In this document: positions 59,993-64,000 of the stretch, piece by piece | How positions within the stretch are numbered: position 1 is the stretch's first letter | Layout of the letters: each line of letters starts with the position of its first letter | Assembly (NCBI GenBank): GCA_016872645.1 | Contig: VGZH01000009.1 | Coordinates: forward strand, 1-64,000 | Source: Planctomycetota bacterium | Lineage (GTDB): Bacteria; Planctomycetota; Planctomycetia; Planctomycetales; Planctomycetaceae | Reading direction: 5' to 3' | Length of the DNA: 64,000 bases | Program-made: the position numbers and the translations under genes | The notes under the pieces: model-generated | Database searches by the model: none | What the model saw: only the letters and a program-made list of their open reading frames with translations | Told to the model about the DNA's origin: nothing

Positions 59993-60946
59993 TTATTCCG
60001 CCTTGCGAATTCCAACTTCCGAATTGTTGAAGCGTCGGTGCAAATCCACCAACGACGTCCGCACCGTCTCGCGGTCGCCGACGACGACGAAATTGCGGAA
60101 CGTAAACTCGCCAGGTTCGATTCCGGCAGCAAGACGCAGTCGGAAGACGCTGTTCCACTTCACGACTCGTTCAGGAGTAAATCTCCAACGACCGTAACCG
60201 GCCTTCTCAAATCCTGGCGGCGGTTGTTGTGGCGAGTAGATCCCTATCGCATGGCTGCCGCTCTCCGTCGAAAAGAGGATCGGAAAGGACTGCTCGCCCG
60301 GTCCGTCGTCGAGCGGTTGCAGTTCCCCGGTTTGAGGCCGGAAGGTCCAGAACGAACGAAACACTGCTGGCATGTAGCCGGTCAACGACTCGAATTGCGC
60401 GAACGTGTGGCGTTCGTCGATCGGGACGGTGAAGGTGACGTCGTAACGAATGACGTGCGGCAATTCGGGAAGACCAATCTGCACGCGCTTGGTCAGCAGG
60501 TGATTCGATAATTTGGTGGAATTGAGCGCCGGATGACCTTCCGACTTTTGTCCCGGTGCAAGCCAGAAAGCCATCTGCGTGGTGGTCTGCAACGAGTCCA
60601 GCGTCGACCGTGAATGCAGCAGTCGGCTCGTCGACTTCAATCCAGCTCCGTCATCCCGCGAACCAGATTCGGTCGGATTAAATGCCTCGGCCCAATGCTC
60701 TCCTCCCGAGCTGAAGCTGCTGGCCGATTGCAATTGCCGACCGTGATCCGCGCTGTCGATGAACTCTTGGCCATTCCAGGTCAGCGAATGGATCGCTCCG
60801 GCCAGGCGTGAAGTCGTCCTGATGACGATCTCCGACTTTCCCGCCGCGCGGCGTATCACCAAGTCGGCGCGACGTGGCGGTTCATCAGCCACACCTCGGC
60901 CGATCAGCCCACAAAGCATCACAACGAGCAACAATAGAAAACGCAT
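59993..60946 (-). CDS. Secreted hypothetical protein
   Basis: Signal peptide MRFLLLLVVMLCGLIGRGVADE; beta-rich sequence. Confidence 0.75.
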   Translation of the reverse strand: MRFLLLLVVMLCGLIGRGVADEPPRRADLVIRRAAGKSEIVIRTTSRLAGAIHSLTWNGQEFIDSADHGRQLQSASSFSSGGEHWAEAFNPTESGSRDDGAGLKSTSRLLHSRSTLDSLQTTTQMAFWLAPGQKSEGHPALNSTKLSNHLLTKRVQIGLPELPHVIRYDVTFTVPIDERHTFAQFESLTGYMPAVFRSFWTFRPQTGELQPLDDGPGEQSFPILFSTESGSHAIGIYSPQQPPPGFEKAGYGRWRFTPERVVKWNSVFRLRLAAGIEPGEFTFRNFVVVGDRETVRTSLVDLHRRFNNSEVGIRKAE

Positions 60947-61032
60947 CTCGAAGTGCTCATCGAATGAAATGATCAGTCGCGGGGGCGACTGAGCGACGCA
61001 GGCGAGTCATTCCAAGACTCGCAACCGAATGT

Positions 61033-62478
61033 TTACGCCAGGATGTCGTGAACCACCCGCCCCGCGACGTCGGTCAGACGGAAGTTGCGGCCGGCATAGT
61101 TGTGCGTGAGGCGTTCGTGATCCATGCCAAGCAGATGCAGCGCGGTCGCGTGCAGGTCGTGCATGTGGACTTTGTCGAGAACGGCGTGGTGCCCCCAATC
61201 GTCTGTCTCGCCGTACGCGAAGCCGGGCTTCACGCCGCCGCCTGCCAGCCAGATCGTGAAGCCGCCGGGGTTGTGGTCGCGACCGGTGCCATTCTTCTCG
61301 GCGTACGGTGTGCGGCCGAACTCGCCGCCCCACCAGACCAACGTGTCTTCCAGCAAACCGCGCTGCTTGAGGTCGGTCAGCAATGCCGCGACTGGCTGAT
61401 CGACCGCCTTGGCGTGATCGGCATGCTTGGGCATGTTGCTGTGCTGATCCCACGCGGGATTCGCCGAATTATCGGCGTAGTTCACTTGAATGTACCGCAC
61501 GCCCGACTCGGCCAAGCGGCGGGCCATCAGGCACTGCCGGCCGAAGTCGTCGGTCGGCTTTTGGTCGATGCCGTACATCGCGAGCGTTTCCTTTGACTCG
61601 CGATTGAGGTCGAACACTTCCGGAGCGTGGTTCTGCATCCGAAAGCCCAACTCGAATGAATCGAGCACCGCTTGCAGTTCACCATCACCGGAATGCTGCG
61701 CAATCTGCTCGGTATTGAGCGAGCGGATCAGATCAAAACGCTCACGCTGCTCGGCCAGCGAGAGCCGGACGTTGCTGAGATTGCGAACCTGCGCCTCGCG
61801 TGTCGGGATGCCTGCCCGGCCGATGGCCGTTCCCTGATAGACCGGAGGCAAAAACGCACTGCCGAAGTTGCGTGGTCCGCCGTTCGCGATCGCCGGGCAA
61901 ATTGACACGAATGCCGGCAGGTTTTGGCTCTCGGTCCCCAGACCGTAGCTGACCCACGCACCGACCGAAGGACGAATCAAATTCGTGGAACCGGTGTGCA
62001 AGAACAACGTCGCCGGTCCGTGAGCAACCCCTTCAGTGTGCATGCTGCGGATCACGCACAGGTCGTCAACGTGCTCGGCCATGTGCGGGAAGAGTTCCGA
62101 CGCCCAGCGGCCACATTCGCCATGTTGCCGGAATCTCCACAGCGGTTTCATGACTCGGTGCTGCACGATCTTGCCCGTTTTGGCCAGCGTGCGCGCGTCA
62201 TCGAATTCGCGCATTGCGCCATCGTGCTGATCGAGCAGCGGCTTGTGATCGAACGAATCAACATGGCTGACACCCCCCGCCATGAACAGAAAAATGATCC
62301 GCTTCGCTCGCGCTGGATGATGCGTGACTCGTGCCGCCAGCGGATTCTGGGGCGATCCCGTTGCGGCAGTGGTCTGTTGAGCCAGTCCAGTCAAAGCCAG
62401 CTGCCCGAAACCACAGGCGACCGTTTGCAATGCGCGACGGCGTGAGACTGACGAGCATAAAAACGACGAATCGCTCAT
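61033..62478 (-). CDS. DUF1501 domain-containing protein
   Basis: [90 protein letters not shown]. Confidence 0.95.
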   Translation of the reverse strand: MSDSSFLCSSVSRRRALQTVACGFGQLALTGLAQQTTAATGSPQNPLAARVTHHPARAKRIIFLFMAGGVSHVDSFDHKPLLDQHDGAMREFDDARTLAKTGKIVQHRVMKPLWRFRQHGECGRWASELFPHMAEHVDDLCVIRSMHTEGVAHGPATLFLHTGSTNLIRPSVGAWVSYGLGTESQNLPAFVSICPAIANGGPRNFGSAFLPPVYQGTAIGRAGIPTREAQVRNLSNVRLSLAEQRERFDLIRSLNTEQIAQHSGDGELQAVLDSFELGFRMQNHAPEVFDLNRESKETLAMYGIDQKPTDDFGRQCLMARRLAESGVRYIQVNYADNSANPAWDQHSNMPKHADHAKAVDQPVAALLTDLKQRGLLEDTLVWWGGEFGRTPYAEKNGTGRDHNPGGFTIWLAGGGVKPGFAYGETDDWGHHAVLDKVHMHDLHATALHLLGMDHERLTHNYAGRNFRLTDVAGRVVHDILA

Positions 62479-62678
62479 TGTGAGTTCCTGACTTTGTCGT
62501 CGTGGCGACTTCGACTCAATGAAATTACGGAACCGAGGATTTTCGACTGACCTGACTGCATCTGGCTATCGGAATGACTGGAGGCTGCGTCGCCTGACCA
62601 ACCAATTTCAACTGCAGTCGGGAACGCTTGAAAAACACTTGGCATCAAAAACAAACACACCACCATCGTAGCAATTGA

Positions 62679-63440
62679 TTACGGCATCTCCCAGCTTTTT
62701 CCGTCCCAGGCGATGACCTGCTCAAGCATCTTCACGACTCCGGCCGAGAACGTCTGGAACAGGTATTCCCCTTTGTCGGCCGTCGCGTGGCGTGGGTTGC
62801 CGATGTGACCGGGGACGGTACGGTCCTTTGTTGTCCAACCGCGATAGGCCGGCTCGAACGCGAAGCCGGGGCGGACCTCTTCGAGCTGCGTGACCTCCTT
62901 TTTCACCAGTTGCGGAGCGAGCCGCAGCATCATCGACGTCTCGAATTCGCACGCGTGGCCCATCTGCGTCTGCACCAAATCGGAGCGGCCTTCGTTGGGC
63001 TTGGCACTATCCCAGTAGGTCGCGAACAGCAGCAGCAAGTCGTGGCGATTGCGATGCCTTTGCCGAAGCTCGAAGGTCGCTTGCCGGCCGGGGATCGTGT
63101 TGCCGCCGTGCCCGTTGAGAAACACAATCCGGCGGAACCCATGCATCAGCAGGTTCTCGGCCATGTCGTTGAGCAGATCGAGATACACGCGCGGACTGGC
63201 CGACATCGTCCCCTGAAAATCCATGTGATGGTGCGAGTTCCCCAGCCACATCAGCGGAGCGACAAGCGTTCGCTGGCCCATCGTCTCGTTGACTCGCCGG
63301 ACAATTTCGCCGAGCAACATGCTGTCCACGAAGATTGGCAAGTGATGCCCGTGTTGCTCGATTGCCGCGACCGGTACAAGTACCGGTAGATCACGCGAGA
63401 GATTTCCGACTTCCGGCCAGCTCAGTTCTTGTAACAGCAT
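62679..63440 (-). CDS. Creatininase family protein
   Basis: LVPVAAIEQHGHHLPIFVDSMLLGEIVRRV, RIVFLNGHGGNTIPGRQA, QMGHACEFETSMMLRLAP. Confidence 0.92.
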   Translation of the reverse strand: MLLQELSWPEVGNLSRDLPVLVPVAAIEQHGHHLPIFVDSMLLGEIVRRVNETMGQRTLVAPLMWLGNSHHHMDFQGTMSASPRVYLDLLNDMAENLLMHGFRRIVFLNGHGGNTIPGRQATFELRQRHRNRHDLLLLFATYWDSAKPNEGRSDLVQTQMGHACEFETSMMLRLAPQLVKKEVTQLEEVRPGFAFEPAYRGWTTKDRTVPGHIGNPRHATADKGEYLFQTFSAGVVKMLEQVIAWDGKSWEMP

Positions 63441-63479
63441 TGCGAGTCCCTTTGGTGTGAGAAGTTTCAACGTACAAGA

Positions 63480-63578
63480 CTAACCCCAGGCGCGAGCGAG
63501 GGCGAACGATTCATCGACTCTGAACTCGCATTTGGAAACTCATTCCGAATGCTCGCCCTCGCTCGCGCTTCGGGTTAG
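63480..63578. repeat. Intergenic inverted repeat (CTAACCCCAGGCGCGAGCGAGGGCGA / TCGCCCTCGCTCGCGCTTCGGGTTAG)
   Basis: Arms 63480-63505 and 63553-63578 pair at 24 of 26; between divergent genes. Confidence 0.9.
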
Positions 63579-63658
63579 TGTGTCGGCCAATGGATGGCCC
63601 GCTAATTCTGCCAAATCGTCTTCAAAGAATCATGTCCCACGAATGAGGGGAGCAAACG

Positions 63659-64000
63659 ATGCAAAGATTCTGGTGCAACGTGTGCGTGGCGTTTCTGATT
63701 TTCATGTCCTCGTTGGCAACGGCTGACGAACTTCGTCCCGTGCGGATCGCCAAGCCGGTTGGCGGGCACATTCATCCGGCAGCCTGTGTCAGTTCGAAGG
63801 GGACGATTGTCGTCACCTACGGCCAGATCAATCATCGCGACCTGAGAATCTTGCGATCGGCGGACGGCGGGCGAACCTGGACCGAACCGACCCCATTCGA
63901 GCACACGATCCAAAAGACGTACTATCCCGGCTCGCTGACGACACTCCGCGATGGGCGGCTGATGCACGCCTGGAATCGCTGGAGCGGCGAGAACAACGAA
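63659..64000 (+). CDS. Sialidase-like (exo-alpha-sialidase/BNR repeat) secreted protein, truncated by window edge
   Basis: Manual translation MQRFWCNVCVAFLIFMSSLATADELRPVRIAKPVGGHIHPAACVSSKGTIVVTYGQINHRDLRILRSADGGRTWTEPTPFE..; SADGGRTW is an Asp-box. Open at 64000, so missing from the ORF track. Confidence 0.85.
   Translation, partial: MQRFWCNVCVAFLIFMSSLATADELRPVRIAKPVGGHIHPAACVSSKGTIVVTYGQINHRDLRILRSADGGRTWTEPTPFEHTIQKTYYPGSLTTLRDGRLMHAWNRWSGENNE

Noticed and set aside
1-64000. CRISPR arrays, rRNA/tRNA genes, prophage or intact insertion sequences
   Set aside because: No regularly spaced repeats, no rRNA/tRNA signature, and no phage structural or intact transposase genes found.

Overview
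This window looks like chromosomal DNA from a planctomycete-type bacterium. The diagnostic families are DUF1559 pilin-like, DUF1501, DUF1549/DUF1553, DUF1080, PQQ-repeat and FG-GAP/ASPIC proteins. Most of it is ordinary housekeeping and secreted-protein content: ispA, panC, lgt, an ECF sigma factor, glgC, trxB, an M24 peptidase, serS, trmB/truD, dapA, recG, an ABC exporter, two HtrA-type proteases, and a nitrate assimilation cluster (MFS transporter, NirBD fusion, DmsB-DmsC-like fusion, NasA-type reductase). I saw no rRNA, convincing tRNA, CRISPR array, intact transposon or phage. The points most worth a second look are: (i) a polytopic membrane protein fused to a seven-CXXCH multiheme domain; (ii) a GspE/PilB-like protein with a degraded Walker A motif; (iii) a nitrate reductase coupled to a fused FeS/membrane-anchor subunit, with a palindrome that calls its start codon into question; (iv) several families of short dispersed intergenic inverted repeats; (v) a His-rich loop in an ABC permease; (vi) an RGG/RGD-rich disordered protein and a Cys-rich secreted protein; (vii) at least three decayed genes (DUF1501, a formylglycine-generating enzyme, a FAD-oxidoreductase-like fragment). 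A sialidase-like CDS runs off the right edge and is missing from the ORF track. All calls come from reading the sequence and translations; no database search was run.
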